Made by a program: the position numbers and the translations under genes | Virus record (IMG/VR): IMGVR_UViG_3300005529_001103 | Coordinates: 1 to 32,673 of that record | DNA from: a virus | Direction: 5' to 3' (one strand) | Length of the DNA stretch: 32,673 bases | The notes under the pieces: generated by a model | What the model was told of the DNA's origin: nothing | Databases searched by the model: none | The model's input: the letters and a program-made list of their open reading frames with translations, nothing else | In this document: positions 21,956-31,074 of the stretch, piece by piece | Position numbering within the stretch: position 1 is the stretch's first letter | How the letters are laid out: the number at the start of each line of letters is the position of its first letter

Positions 21956-22617
21956 GCGCCGCCACTTCACCGATGGCAGTTCTTTCGATTGCGGCTCAAT
22001 GGGATAAGTCGAAGCTCGCTTCGGGCGATGCGTGGATACTACTGCTCGATCTAATTTGGAACGGAGAACATTTTCGTTTCGCTCGCAACATAGATGCAAT
22101 CAGTTTTGACGCCGGCGATGGCCTCGGCCTCAATACTTACCAGCCCTTCAATTTTGAGGTTTCGGTTGAAGATCCTGGCGGTGCGCAGCTTCCCACGGTA
22201 CTCGTGCGGGCCTCAAATACGATGCGCATCCTGCAAGGGATCATCGAGCAATTTGCCGGCGTCGTAGGTGCTACCGCGAACCTTTATGTGTATAACACGG
22301 CCCACCCGGCCGGCGAGCCAGATCTCGCCATCACCACAACGGTGATGAAGACAACGTGCACCGCCGATATTGTGACGCTTTCACTTTCGGCTGTATCGCC
22401 GATGCGGCAACTCTTCCCGATGTTTCTCTACCGTGCTGATTTCTGTATGTGGGTATCGAAATATAAGGGCGCTCAATGCGGCTATAGTGGCCCACTCTCG
22501 AATTGTGACGGCACATACAACGGCACAAATGGATGTATCGTTCACGATAATGCAACGCGCTTCGGCGCCTTCCCCGGTATCGGCACGAACGGCATCGTTC
22601 TCGCAGCGCAGCAATGA
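21952..22617 (+). CDS. minor tail protein L-like, Cys-rich C-terminus
   Basis: 221 residues. Residues about 35-150 form the beta-rich body (FRFARNIDAISFDAGDGLGL, NTMRILQGIIEQFAG, TADIVTLSLSAVSPM). The C-terminal part carries four spaced Cys (C165, C176, C185, C195) in FCMWVSKYKGAQCGYSG and following, then TRFGAFPGI. Lambda gpL holds an iron-sulfur cluster through four C-terminal Cys, and this arrangement agrees. It is the tail tip hub part that joins tape measure and J. It overlaps the K-like gene by ATGA, preserving the lambda L-K order. Confidence 0.8.
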   Translation: MSAATSPMAVLSIAAQWDKSKLASGDAWILLLDLIWNGEHFRFARNIDAISFDAGDGLGLNTYQPFNFEVSVEDPGGAQLPTVLVRASNTMRILQGIIEQFAGVVGATANLYVYNTAHPAGEPDLAITTTVMKTTCTADIVTLSLSAVSPMRQLFPMFLYRADFCMWVSKYKGAQCGYSGPLSNCDGTYNGTNGCIVHDNATRFGAFPGIGTNGIVLAAQQ

Positions 22618-22991
22618 AGAATCTTTCGATGGAAGTGTGGTTTGATCTGCTCGGCAAGCCATTCAAGGATGGCGCTCGCGGGCCAGATGCCTACGATTGC
22701 GTGGGCGTGTTTCTTGAGCTGCAGCGCCGCTTAAACCACGCGATTCCGGAGTGGGGAAGTCATGCCCGATTCCTATCGGCTGCCCGCGAGCAATGGCAGA
22801 AAACGGAAGATCCGCAGCCAGGCGACGGTATTTTGATCCACTCAATCAATCCGTCCTGGCATCTTGCGGTGGTATCCGGTTCCGGATACATGATTCATGC
22901 GCATCCCGATTGCGGAAGTGTCGTAAGAGAGCGCTATAACCGCTTTCCATGGCACAACCGAATTGAGGGCTTCTATCGATGGAAGGGTTAG
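22614..22991 (+). CDS. NlpC/P60-type tail peptidase (gpK-like)
   Basis: 125 residues. The fold is that of NlpC/P60 Cys peptidases, which cut peptidoglycan cross-links or act in tail assembly: C29 in YDCVGVFLELQRR is the nucleophile, H83 in WHLAVVSG the base, and H95/H97 in MIHAHPD a likely third residue. DPQPGDGILI gives the usual strand before the histidine. Lambda gpK has an extra N-terminal JAMM domain that is absent here, so this is the minimal form. It overlaps the J-like gene by 13 bases. Confidence 0.85.
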   Translation: MKNLSMEVWFDLLGKPFKDGARGPDAYDCVGVFLELQRRLNHAIPEWGSHARFLSAAREQWQKTEDPQPGDGILIHSINPSWHLAVVSGSGYMIHAHPDCGSVVRERYNRFPWHNRIEGFYRWKG

Positions 22992-25900
22992 GCAGCGCGC
23001 TCGAAAATGTTTCACTCGTAACGATCCCCAAAATAGAGCAATCCATCGACACAACGCACGCACTTGGCGTGCGGGTTGCGCGGCTCATTGTAGTTGAAAA
23101 TCCTTTTCGTCTATCTGAGCGCATCAACGTCACTCTTCCGCCGCTCGATAACGAGAGTCTCGGTGCCTTTATTGCACGCGCCGGCTTTGATCCGCAGAAA
23201 TTCGAGATCAGCCGCACCGGCCACCGTATTGAGGATGAGTTTGTCTGGTGCACGGCGGTTGTGCCCGGTGAAGAGTTCGTACTTTTCCCGCGCGCCGGCG
23301 GCGGCGGTTTTGGAAAAAAATTGATGGGGATGTTGATCGTGCTCGCTGGCGCTATTGCTGGCATGTTCACGGTCGGCATGGCGCTGTTTGCATTTCCCAC
23401 TCTCGTGGGCGCTCTCGGAACAACGGGAATTGCTGCGGTCATGGCAACGGGCGCCGCCATAGGTTCGGCGCTTCTTAGCTGGGCTCTTGCGCCAGGATTA
23501 CCTCAGCAGCCGGCGTGGTCCACCACTTACGATCCGACCGGGCCGAAGGGACTTGCGCAGCCAGGCTCGCCGGTCCCAAAGGCTTACGGAACCTTTGCGT
23601 GGAACGGTAACATTATTTCGAGTTACGTGCAGTTCGACGGCAAAGATGCGTATATCTACGCTCTGGCTTGTTATGGTTTCGGCTCGGCTGTTTCTGTTTC
23701 AAATATTCTGCTTAACGGCAAACCGATTTCCGAGTATCAGAACACGAGCTATCAAACCAGACTTGGCACTAACAATCAGCTCCCGATCGCCGGCTTCAAT
23801 CAAACCGTGAACGGCTACCCGCAGGAAACGCAACTGCTAGTCTCTGTGGGGCCAGCTACCGTCTCGGGCACCGGAACCGATGTGGAAGGCTTGCAGATTA
23901 CATGCAAACTGCCAAGCGGCCTTTACCGCATCACAAATGACGGCAACTATGTGCCGCTCAAGGTAATTTACAAGATCGAGTATGCGCCACACGGAACAAG
24001 TGGCTGGCAGATGCCGCTCTTCCCGAATGAAACTGAGCCAATCTTTACGACCGATGGTAGTGGTGATGCGATTTATCCGGCATGGGTGGTTGTGCCTACT
24101 GATCGTTTTGCCGGCAGTGGCATCGTCTATGCCTGGGATAACGGTTCGCATACGCCGGGCGATGCATGGAGCAGCACAGAAACCGTCACAATCACCAATC
24201 TCGATACATCCACAACGACCACGAGCTACACGTTTCAGGGAACTTGGCAGCCATGCGATCCGACGCTCGGGCAGGTTGGTGTCACGAGTTGGTTTGAGGG
24301 TTATCGCGTTGTCGAAACCAGCACGCTCAATCCTTACTTTGACACCGTATCGATCTACGGGCTTACGGCTGGTCAATGGGATGTGCGCGTAACCAAGATT
24401 GGCTACTGCCAGGACAACAACAACGATGTTGTTTTTGCTGATTCAACAGATGCAAAGCACATCGAGGATATATGGCTGTGGAACGTGAACGAGATCACGC
24501 TTTCAAATCTTGCCTATCCCAACATGATCCTTGTGGGTGTCCAGGCGCTCGCCACTTCGCAGATGAGCGGCGCGAACCTGCAAATTCAGGCGACCATCGT
24601 TCACGATCTTGGCGTTGACACGACTCTACCGGCGGAGCTGGCCAGCTTTGAGCATGACAACCCGGCTATCGTAGCCTATGACGTTTTGACGAATTCGCTT
24701 TATGGTGCGGGCGTGGCCGCAGCAAATATCGATGTTCCAGCATTCGTGGTCTGGGCTGAGTTTTGTGATGAGTCAGTGACGAATCAGGATGGCAGCGCCG
24801 TGCGCCGGTTTATCTTTAACGGGGTCTTTGATCAGACCGGTGATGTATGGAAGACTCTGCAGGCGATCGGCAATATGAGCCGTGCCAGTGTCTTCCCGAT
24901 GGGTAAAACCTACTCTGTTGTGATCGATGCTCCCGCAGATCCCGTGCAGCTCTTCACGGTTGGCAACATCACCAAAGACAGCTTCCAAGAGATGTGGCTT
25001 GCGCTCGATGACCGCTGCACTTTGATTGAAGCTGATTTCTCAGATGCCGCGCGCAGTTACCGCATGGATCTTCCAGTCGCTGTCATGACGGCTGAGGATA
25101 TCAATTCCGGCCTGCAGCCAAAGGTGACGCGCACAAAGCTGCTCGGATGTACGAGCCGCGATCAAGCGTGGCGCTGGGCATACTTTCATCTTCTGAGCAG
25201 CAAGCTTACGTTGCGCACGATTCAGTTTGCGGCGCCCATCGAGGCCGTGTGTTGCACCCGCGGATCGGTTATCGGCGTGCAGACGGATATCACGCAATGG
25301 GGTACGGGTGGTCGTATACTCGCGGGCTCAACCTCGAATACGGTGATCGTTGACCGTACCGATCTTACTTTCCTGCCTTCGGCAGGATGGACCGTGAGCG
25401 TACAACATCCGGTTGTGCAGCGTGGCACGGCCACGGTGCAATCAGTCAGCGGAAACACAGTGACCATGACCGCTGCGCTGCCATCTGGCCGCATCTTGAA
25501 AGCAGTCGGCCCAAATGGATGGGAATATGTGGTCACCGGATATAGCGGCTCGACAATTACGGTAGAATCGCTGATTTTGCAGGGGCATGCCTCTACTTTG
25601 CTCGCCGGGCAGACGGTAACACTCTATGACGTAAACGTAATTGATGTATTTGCGGCGAGCGCCGTAACGGTTACGCCGGATTCAAGCGCCGGGCCAGGTT
25701 CTGCAGCGATTCAAATTTCCGGTTCGTTCTCAGCAACGCCGAACGCCGGCGCGGCTTGGGCGTATGGCCAGAGCGGCGGAGGCCAGCCGGCAAAGCTTTT
25801 CCGCGTTGTAAGTATTAAAAAATCGGGAGACTTCAGTTTCCAAATTGGGGCACTCGAATACAACTCTGCGATCTACACAGATCCAACGCCGAATTATGGC

Positions 25901-28339
25901 GAGATTGTTGGAATCCCTGACACCTCACCTTTTTTGCTCAACCTTACGATAGCCGAGCAGTTCCAAGATGGAACGCTTACGAAATCACCGAACTCTGCGG
26001 TGGTTACGGTTGGATGGCAGAACGGAGGCACGGCCGTAGGCGCGCGTATCTGGGTGCAATCCGGCAATGGATCTTTCGAGCTGCTCGGTGATACTAAGGG
26101 AACTGGCGCATCGTTTATTGGCGTCATTGGAACCACGTACACCGTGAAACTTGTTGCGCTCGATTGGGCCGGCGGCGTGCTTGGCGATCCAATCGAGACT
26201 TCGATCACGGTTGTAGCCTCAACCAACGCACCGCCAAATGTTACGGGCCTCACTATGACGCCGGGCGTGGGCGGCAATGTGCTCACATGGAATACGGTGG
26301 TCGGTGCCGATCATTACGAAGTACGCTACGCCTCGCAGATTGCCGGCATCGATTGGGAAGATGCAGCCGTGTTGTGGGATGGAACCGCGACAACATACAC
26401 AGATGCGTCGGCGCCATCTTCGGGCGTCTACATGGTTGCCGCGATCGGCTCTCTTGCTACCGGGAGCGTGAGCAGCGTAATTCCTGCGGTATGGCAAATT
26501 GGGCTCTCGCCAACATCTACTGTGGCTGCACCGAGCGGCGTAACGATCGAGGATGACACAGCCACCGCGCTCGTTCTCTCAGATGGATCAAGCGTGGCGC
26601 GCGCCCTGGTGTCTTGGACGCCACCGAGTGATGCTTATGTGCTGCTGGGTGGATCAATTCAGGTGCAGTACGCATTCTGGAACCCTGATTCACAGCCTGT
26701 TCCATCACCCGGCCCAATTCGCAAGTTTCCAAAATTATTTGTGAATGTGATGATCGGTGGCGTCTCTACGCAGATCGATCAAACCGATTGGGTTGACTAC
26801 GGTACCCTAAGCGGAAGCTCAACATATTGCTATATCGACATTCCGGCCAACTACGCTTATATGACCGTGCAGATCCGCGCAGTACGCGCCAACGGGCTTA
26901 GTTCTGCCTGGGTGCAGGATGGCGAGACGGCCGGCGGATCTCCGCATCTGCCTACCCACCCTTTTCCGATTCTGAAGTATGGCGACGGCGCAACCACGAT
27001 CGATTCTTTGAGGCCGCTTGAGGCTGGAGCCAATGTTACAGAAACGCGCGTATCGCTTCAGACAAGTAATCTAAACAATCATACGTTAGATAATCTTGCC
27101 GATAGTCCGTCACGCTTTGCTTCTGCTCAAGCCGCCGCATTTGGCGATGGCACCCAGATTGTCTCAAACCCGGAATTCGCAAATGGCTTGACGGGTTACG
27201 GCGCTTATCAGGTCGGAACTCTTTCGCTCGTGGCGGATGCAGCAACGCCGAACAACACGGGGCAGAAGTTGCAGGTGACAGCATCTTCTGGCTTGGGCCC
27301 AACTTTCCCAAATGGTTTGGGATATAAATACGGGTCCATGCTAGCGAATACATCTGGATTGTTCACTGCCGACGCATTCGTCCCAGGCCACACCTATATC
27401 GTTCGCATTCGCGCACTGATTCCGACGGGCTTCAATTGCGCATTGGCTTGGGATAACGGCTGGACCTATACGCCGTTAAGCAGCGTCGCGGGTAGTGGGG
27501 CGTGGCAGGACTACTACTTCAAGATGGTTGCTCCAGCGCCCGGTTATAGCGGCTTTGCGGATTTTGGTTATCTCTACGCGTTGCCGCAGCTCGGCCAGAC
27601 GAGCGGCACGATGTATATTGCGCTTACCTCCTACATCGATATCACGGCGCCGGCGGGGATGAGCGTTTCACATGTTGATTCAAATCGTCGGGCATTGATC
27701 GATCTTTCCCAGGGTGGTCACCTTAATAAATCGACCCAATACCTATCCGAAGGCGGTGGTAATTATTTCGCTGGTGAGCATGGCGCGGACATAACAGGAA
27801 ACCACACTTCGGCTGACACTTCGAATGTCAACGGTGTGCCAGCGCATATCATTTCGCCTATCGGCACACTGATGCCTGCAGAACCATCCGCTAATGTGAC
27901 AAATGCGCACGTACTCACGGCGGTTTCTGCGCCCAGCAGTAATCTCACGCTGACCACCTCACCGCAAGCTGTGCCGGGTTGGGGTTTCAGCATCAATACA
28001 GCTAATTCGGCGGATGTGTACAACATCTGGGGCGTCATTGAAGCGACAACCAATACTTCATCAGCCGATGCCTATATTGATTTCTATATCTATCTCGATG
28101 GGACTCAGTTAAGCGCATTCCAGTGCATCGTAAGAGCTGGTTCACCTGGCACTGTCTTCTCGCCGTTTGTGTCTTCATTAACGGGCCTTTCTGTGGGTTC
28201 GCACACGATTCAGATCTATGCAAAGCTGGATTTTCCAGTCGGCGGAACACAGACCGTCATTTGCCCCACAACAAGCAGCGGCTTAGGGATCACTTTCTAC
28301 ACAGCCGGAAGTTATGCAGTCTGTCAACGAATCTTTTAA
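22979..28339 (+). CDS. central tail tip / host specificity protein J-like
   Basis: 1786 residues, the largest gene of the window. Residues about 30-110 are a beta-rich domain with NPFRLSERINVTLPP, followed by Gly-rich FPRAGGGGFG and a hydrophobic segment (about 115-170, LIVLAGAIAGMFTVGMALFAF-type) as in TipJ-like proteins, covering what lambda splits between gpI and gpJ. The hub begins near PGLPQQPAW and SPVPKAYGTFAWNG. A fibronectin III-like domain is at about 1080-1165 (NVTGLTMTPGVGGNVLTWNT, YEVRYAS). A CBM-like jelly roll follows at about 1395-1560 (NPEFANGLTGYGAY), and a beta-rich receptor-binding end after that. It is the probable receptor-recognition protein. Confidence 0.92.
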   Translation: MEGLGSALENVSLVTIPKIEQSIDTTHALGVRVARLIVVENPFRLSERINVTLPPLDNESLGAFIARAGFDPQKFEISRTGHRIEDEFVWCTAVVPGEEFVLFPRAGGGGFGKKLMGMLIVLAGAIAGMFTVGMALFAFPTLVGALGTTGIAAVMATGAAIGSALLSWALAPGLPQQPAWSTTYDPTGPKGLAQPGSPVPKAYGTFAWNGNIISSYVQFDGKDAYIYALACYGFGSAVSVSNILLNGKPISEYQNTSYQTRLGTNNQLPIAGFNQTVNGYPQETQLLVSVGPATVSGTGTDVEGLQITCKLPSGLYRITNDGNYVPLKVIYKIEYAPHGTSGWQMPLFPNETEPIFTTDGSGDAIYPAWVVVPTDRFAGSGIVYAWDNGSHTPGDAWSSTETVTITNLDTSTTTTSYTFQGTWQPCDPTLGQVGVTSWFEGYRVVETSTLNPYFDTVSIYGLTAGQWDVRVTKIGYCQDNNNDVVFADSTDAKHIEDIWLWNVNEITLSNLAYPNMILVGVQALATSQMSGANLQIQATIVHDLGVDTTLPAELASFEHDNPAIVAYDVLTNSLYGAGVAAANIDVPAFVVWAEFCDESVTNQDGSAVRRFIFNGVFDQTGDVWKTLQAIGNMSRASVFPMGKTYSVVIDAPADPVQLFTVGNITKDSFQEMWLALDDRCTLIEADFSDAARSYRMDLPVAVMTAEDINSGLQPKVTRTKLLGCTSRDQAWRWAYFHLLSSKLTLRTIQFAAPIEAVCCTRGSVIGVQTDITQWGTGGRILAGSTSNTVIVDRTDLTFLPSAGWTVSVQHPVVQRGTATVQSVSGNTVTMTAALPSGRILKAVGPNGWEYVVTGYSGSTITVESLILQGHASTLLAGQTVTLYDVNVIDVFAASAVTVTPDSSAGPGSAAIQISGSFSATPNAGAAWAYGQSGGGQPAKLFRVVSIKKSGDFSFQIGALEYNSAIYTDPTPNYGEIVGIPDTSPFLLNLTIAEQFQDGTLTKSPNSAVVTVGWQNGGTAVGARIWVQSGNGSFELLGDTKGTGASFIGVIGTTYTVKLVALDWAGGVLGDPIETSITVVASTNAPPNVTGLTMTPGVGGNVLTWNTVVGADHYEVRYASQIAGIDWEDAAVLWDGTATTYTDASAPSSGVYMVAAIGSLATGSVSSVIPAVWQIGLSPTSTVAAPSGVTIEDDTATALVLSDGSSVARALVSWTPPSDAYVLLGGSIQVQYAFWNPDSQPVPSPGPIRKFPKLFVNVMIGGVSTQIDQTDWVDYGTLSGSSTYCYIDIPANYAYMTVQIRAVRANGLSSAWVQDGETAGGSPHLPTHPFPILKYGDGATTIDSLRPLEAGANVTETRVSLQTSNLNNHTLDNLADSPSRFASAQAAAFGDGTQIVSNPEFANGLTGYGAYQVGTLSLVADAATPNNTGQKLQVTASSGLGPTFPNGLGYKYGSMLANTSGLFTADAFVPGHTYIVRIRALIPTGFNCALAWDNGWTYTPLSSVAGSGAWQDYYFKMVAPAPGYSGFADFGYLYALPQLGQTSGTMYIALTSYIDITAPAGMSVSHVDSNRRALIDLSQGGHLNKSTQYLSEGGGNYFAGEHGADITGNHTSADTSNVNGVPAHIISPIGTLMPAEPSANVTNAHVLTAVSAPSSNLTLTTSPQAVPGWGFSINTANSADVYNIWGVIEATTNTSSADAYIDFYIYLDGTQLSAFQCIVRAGSPGTVFSPFVSSLTGLSVGSHTIQIYAKLDFPVGGTQTVICPTTSSGLGITFYTAGSYAVCQRIF

Positions 28340-28349
28340 TGGAGAGATC

Positions 28350-28679
28350 ATGGTTACCTTCACATTGGCTACGCCGACCACAACCGGCGAACTCGGCTCC
28401 CAAAAAACTGTTACATCGCTGCAGATCGCAGCTTTCGGAATCAATTTTAAGCCGGAAGTTGCCGCGCTCGGAGAAGCGGAAATGCATGTGGCGGTTACAG
28501 ATCCAAAGAGCGGATATCTTCAGAGATTTCAATACAAAGACAAAACAATCCCGGCATTCTGGGCCAGCACGCCAAATGTGCCGGCCGGCCTGAATTTAGG
28601 CGATGCTTTGTCTGAAGGCATCTTCCAAAAACTTTTGGCTGATGGTAAGATCCCAGCCGGGACCATAAGCCATAGTTAA
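28350..28679 (+). CDS. small tail-associated protein
   Basis: 109 residues from the ATG at 28350, with GGAGAG just upstream; an in-frame ATG at 28314 overlaps the J-like gene and lacks such a signal. It reads TFTLATPTTTGELGSQKTVT, EAEMHVAVTDPKSGYL and AFWASTPNVPAG, ending DGKIPAGTISHS. Small proteins of this layout often follow J in related phages; the function is unestablished, with a tail tip or fibre accessory role likely from position. Confidence 0.6.
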   Translation: MVTFTLATPTTTGELGSQKTVTSLQIAAFGINFKPEVAALGEAEMHVAVTDPKSGYLQRFQYKDKTIPAFWASTPNVPAGLNLGDALSEGIFQKLLADGKIPAGTISHS

Positions 28680-28686
28680 AAGGGCC

Positions 28687-28983
28687 ATGATGAAAAAGCT
28701 TCTGAGCATCTTTCTCTTCGCATCTTTGTTGCCTGCACAAACCAACCCAAACCCGCCGGCGCTCTGCAATCAAGGCAATGGGTGTTCAACGGTTGAACAG
28801 ATGGGCTCAAACTCATCGTTCGCACCGAAGATATACATTCCGATAACAGCCGCAGTGAGCGCCGGCGCATGGGCTCTTTCCTTCCGCGCAAAGCATGAGC
28901 GGCATCGACGCAAGGCGCGCATGTTGCGCATAATCGGCACGCTCGCAGCCGGTGCCACGGTCGGTGAAATCGTGACGAAATAG
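28687..28983 (+). CDS. small exported or membrane protein, lysis-region
   Basis: 98 residues. An N-terminal signal (KKLLSIFLFASLLPA, then QT) has the same ending as the exported cassette. A CNQGNGC pair could form a disulfide. A second hydrophobic segment is at about 51-68 (YIPITAAVSAGAWALSF), then a very basic stretch (KHERHRRKARM) and a weak third segment (IIGTLAAGATVGEIV). It sits directly before the lysozyme, so a holin, spanin or pinholin role is plausible. The second ATG at 28690 is an equal start candidate. Confidence 0.65.
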   Translation: MMKKLLSIFLFASLLPAQTNPNPPALCNQGNGCSTVEQMGSNSSFAPKIYIPITAAVSAGAWALSFRAKHERHRRKARMLRIIGTLAAGATVGEIVTK

Positions 28984-28997
28984 CCGGGCTTTGTCGA

Positions 28998-29028
28998 GCT
29001 GAGCCATGTTTAAAACATGGTGCTCAGC
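28998..29028 (+). promoter_or_regulatory. hairpin covering the lysozyme start codon
   Basis: GCTGAGC (28998-29004) pairs with GCTCAGC (29022-29028). CATG (29005-29008) pairs with CATG (29016-29019), with further T-A pairs possible inside and a two-base bulge. The ATG at 29017 and the overlapping GTG at 29020 are both in the right arm. No ribosome binding site is visible upstream. The core (29004-29020) matches the gpW-gene hairpin at 15 of 17 bases. Masking of lysozyme translation is inferred. Confidence 0.6.
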
Positions 29029-29502
29029 GAAACAGGTTTGGCATTTATTAAAAGCTTTGAAAGCTTCAGGGGAAGCGTGTATCCCGACGATAAAGGGATA
29101 CCCACGATCGGGTACGGGCATCGCTTGCTGCCAGGTGAGCGATTCCCGCACAGCATTACCGAGCCGGAGGCCGAGGCGATCCTTGCCAAAGACACAGCCA
29201 AGGCACAGAACACGGTGAGCCGGGTTGTGCGTGTGGCTATGACGCAGGGCATGTTTGATGCGCTTGTCAGTTTCGAATTCAATGTGGGCGAGGGAAGTCT
29301 AGAAGAATCGACACTGCTGCGCGATCTAAACAACGGGCAGGAGCAAGCCGCGGCCCTGCAGCTTTTGCGGTGGGATCACGAGGGTGCGGTTGAATCTGCT
29401 GGTCTTCTGCGGCGCCGCAAGGGCGAATATAAGCTGTGGACCGGCCAGGATGCGCCACCCGATGTTGCCCCACATTCGGCGTCAAAGTTGCCCGCCAAGT
29501 AA
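29017..29502 (+). CDS. endolysin, T4-type lysozyme (GH24)
   Basis: 161 residues. It hydrolyses the glycan strands of peptidoglycan to release virions. The catalytic E-8-D-5-T triad is E15, D24 and T30 (SFESFRG, YPDDKGIPTIGYGH). FNVGEG lies in the middle, and the family's C-terminal RR-x3-E (RRRKGEYKLW) is present. It has no signal peptide or anchor, so it needs a holin, for which small membrane proteins on both sides are candidates. The length is normal. The start lies in a hairpin, suggesting delayed translation. Confidence 0.93.
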   Translation: MVLSETGLAFIKSFESFRGSVYPDDKGIPTIGYGHRLLPGERFPHSITEPEAEAILAKDTAKAQNTVSRVVRVAMTQGMFDALVSFEFNVGEGSLEESTLLRDLNNGQEQAAALQLLRWDHEGAVESAGLLRRRKGEYKLWTGQDAPPDVAPHSASKLPAK

Positions 29503-29540
29503 GCCTCAGCGCACAGTGAAGGCATGAGGAAGATCAAGAT

Positions 29541-29714
29541 ATGAACAACATCGCTGATAACGTGTGGGCGGTTGTGGTGATTGTGGTTGGGGTTGGAACG
29601 GCAATCGCGGGCGCGCACATGAACAGCAAAGATCTGCTGACGCTGGGTTCGACGGTGGCCGGTTACGGTGCCGCCTGGTTTCAGGCATCACGGAAAGCCA
29701 GCCAAAACTCCTAA
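29541..29714 (+). CDS. small holin-like membrane protein
   Basis: 57 residues: MNNIADNVWAVVVIVVGVG and onward, with one strong transmembrane segment (about 9-26), a short loop (MNSKDLL), and a weaker second segment (TLGSTVAGYGAAWFQA) before a basic tail (SRKASQNS). GAGGAAG lies 11 bases upstream of the ATG. The position just after the lysozyme and the two-segment plan with a charged end fit a class II holin. It is intact. Confidence 0.65.
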   Translation: MNNIADNVWAVVVIVVGVGTAIAGAHMNSKDLLTLGSTVAGYGAAWFQASRKASQNS

Positions 29715-29757
29715 ATCTCCAAAATCAACCGCAGTCGCGGTTTCTGAGGTGAAAAGC

Positions 29758-30066
29758 ATGATCACATTCAAATCGGTGGGGCATTTCTTCGCGACCGCTT
29801 ATAGGGCGATTGTGAACGATATCCCGAAAGTTGAGGCCACCAAAACAACCGTTGAAGCGGTTACCAAGGTTGCCGATCCGAATCTGGTTCCCGTTGAAGA
29901 TACGGCGTATGCCATCCTGGGCGAAGTTAGCTCGGTGCTGACTGCTGGCGGGGCAGCGGCAGAGGCGAAGCTGGCCGATGCCGGCCTCGATGTCAATGTT
30001 ATCAACATGGTGAAAACCGCGCTTGCATCAGTGCCGAACCTCGTGGTGGTAGCGAAGGCGCTGTAA
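29758..30066 (+). CDS. hypothetical helical protein
   Basis: 102 residues from the ATG at 29758, with GAGGTG upstream; an open frame reaching back to 29668 has no better start. The sequence is rich in Ala, Val and Thr (VEAVTKVADPNLVPVEDTAY, SSVLTAGGAAAEAKLADAGL), probably amphipathic helices without a true membrane segment. The function is not recognised. It is followed directly by the next ATG (TAA-ATG), so the two are co-translated in the lysis region. Confidence 0.6.
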   Translation: MITFKSVGHFFATAYRAIVNDIPKVEATKTTVEAVTKVADPNLVPVEDTAYAILGEVSSVLTAGGAAAEAKLADAGLDVNVINMVKTALASVPNLVVVAKAL

Positions 30067-30729
30067 ATGAAGGTCTCGAACTCGGATTACGCCGTAATCA
30101 TCGGAACAGCCCTGGCCGCTCTCGCGGTTTGGGGCTGTTTTGGTTTGACCGAACATGCGATCGTGGCCGTGGATCGGTTCGGTGAAGCCGGCGCTGGTTT
30201 GGCGCAAACCGCCGCAAGGCTCAACGGGAAACACGGCACGATTTCGATGCTCGATGAAGATGCAGGAGCGGTGAAGAGCCTCATTGTGCATGGTGATCTC
30301 GTTGCGCGGCACGAAGAGCAGTCTTTGAAAATCTGGGATACCCGCGGCACTGAGCTGTTCAATAACCTTGACGGCGGTATTACCGATATTCGCGGAACCA
30401 TCCGCGCGGCCACAGGGACCGCTAATGCGGCCACGGCGGCGATTGGTGAAGCCAGTAAGACAATTCAAGCCGTGCGGCCCATCCTAGGCGATTCTGATGC
30501 GGCCGTGAATGAGATCCGCAAGCTTACGCCGGATATCGCGCGCGGCGTGAAGAGCGCCGCCGATACAACCGAACATGCCGCCGGCGCAATGGGCGATGTT
30601 CACAAGGTTGCCGATCATTTTGAGCAGGAAATTGACAACCCGAAATTGCGGCCTTGGTATATCAAACTCTTGCCACACGTACTGCAGGATGCCGTGCAGG
30701 CCACATTGATGCGATGGGCTGCGCGCTAG
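30067..30729 (+). CDS. membrane-anchored coiled-coil protein
   Basis: 220 residues. One N-terminal transmembrane segment (about 8-26, YAVIIGTALAALAVWGCFG) is followed by a long Ala-rich helical part (about 35-195) with heptad-like repeats (IRAATGTANAATAAIGEASK, VKSAADTTEHAAGAMGDV), then PWYIKLLPHVLQDAVQATL near the end. The plan recalls signalling-type or spanin-like coiled coils, but no motif fixes the role. It starts immediately after the previous stop. A weak terminator follows. It might span the envelope during lysis; this is a guess from topology. Confidence 0.65.
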   Translation: MKVSNSDYAVIIGTALAALAVWGCFGLTEHAIVAVDRFGEAGAGLAQTAARLNGKHGTISMLDEDAGAVKSLIVHGDLVARHEEQSLKIWDTRGTELFNNLDGGITDIRGTIRAATGTANAATAAIGEASKTIQAVRPILGDSDAAVNEIRKLTPDIARGVKSAADTTEHAAGAMGDVHKVADHFEQEIDNPKLRPWYIKLLPHVLQDAVQATLMRWAAR

Positions 30730-30739
30730 GAAAAACAAG

Positions 30740-30763
30740 GCCTCGCCTAATTGGCGGGGCTTT
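30740..30763 (+). terminator. weak rho-independent terminator
   Basis: GCCTCGCC (30740-30747) pairs with GGCGGGGC (30753-30760) with one T-G wobble and loop TAATT, followed by only TTT. It closes the lysis gene group before the TTG-started gene at 30799. Confidence 0.55.
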
Positions 30764-30798
30764 CGTGTATCTGGGCATAGTGAGACTAGGAGCCGCGC

Positions 30799-31074
30799 TT
30801 GTCACCTATGGAGAAATCTGCGATCGATGCGTTGACCGAAGAGGTGCGCGGCTATCGTGCCGAGGTGCAGATTCTTCACACAAAACTTTTCGGAGACAAA
30901 GACGGCGAAAATCCGAGGGGCCGGCTACCGCAGCTTGAGTCGCAAGTTGAAAGACAGTCTCGACGCATCGATCGCATTGCACCACTCGGATTGTGGTTGC
31001 GGGCATTGCGCGCAGTGGCTATCGCCGCGGCGGGTTATGCCATAAAAAGCTTTCTTCCTTTCAAGGGGCATTGA
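30799..31074 (+). CDS. small coiled-coil protein with C-terminal membrane anchor
   Basis: 91 residues starting at TTG 30799. AGGAG (30788-30792) is 6 bases upstream of this TTG, whereas the ATG at 30808 would be 15 bases away, so TTG is preferred. The N-terminal part is a charged helix (IDALTEEVRGYRAEVQILHT) with a GDKDGENPRGRL loop and a second helix (PQLESQVERQSRRID), then one transmembrane segment (about 66-86, LRALRAVAIAAAGYAIKSF). This resembles phage lysis-region coiled-coil tail-anchored proteins (hemolysin XhlA-like layout). Its TGA overlaps the next ATG (TGATG). Confidence 0.6.
   Translation: MSPMEKSAIDALTEEVRGYRAEVQILHTKLFGDKDGENPRGRLPQLESQVERQSRRIDRIAPLGLWLRALRAVAIAAAGYAIKSFLPFKGH

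Noticed and set aside
28314-28349. Upstream ATG for the small gene after J
   Set aside because: It would lie inside the J-like gene without a ribosome binding site, while GGAGAG precedes the ATG at 28350.
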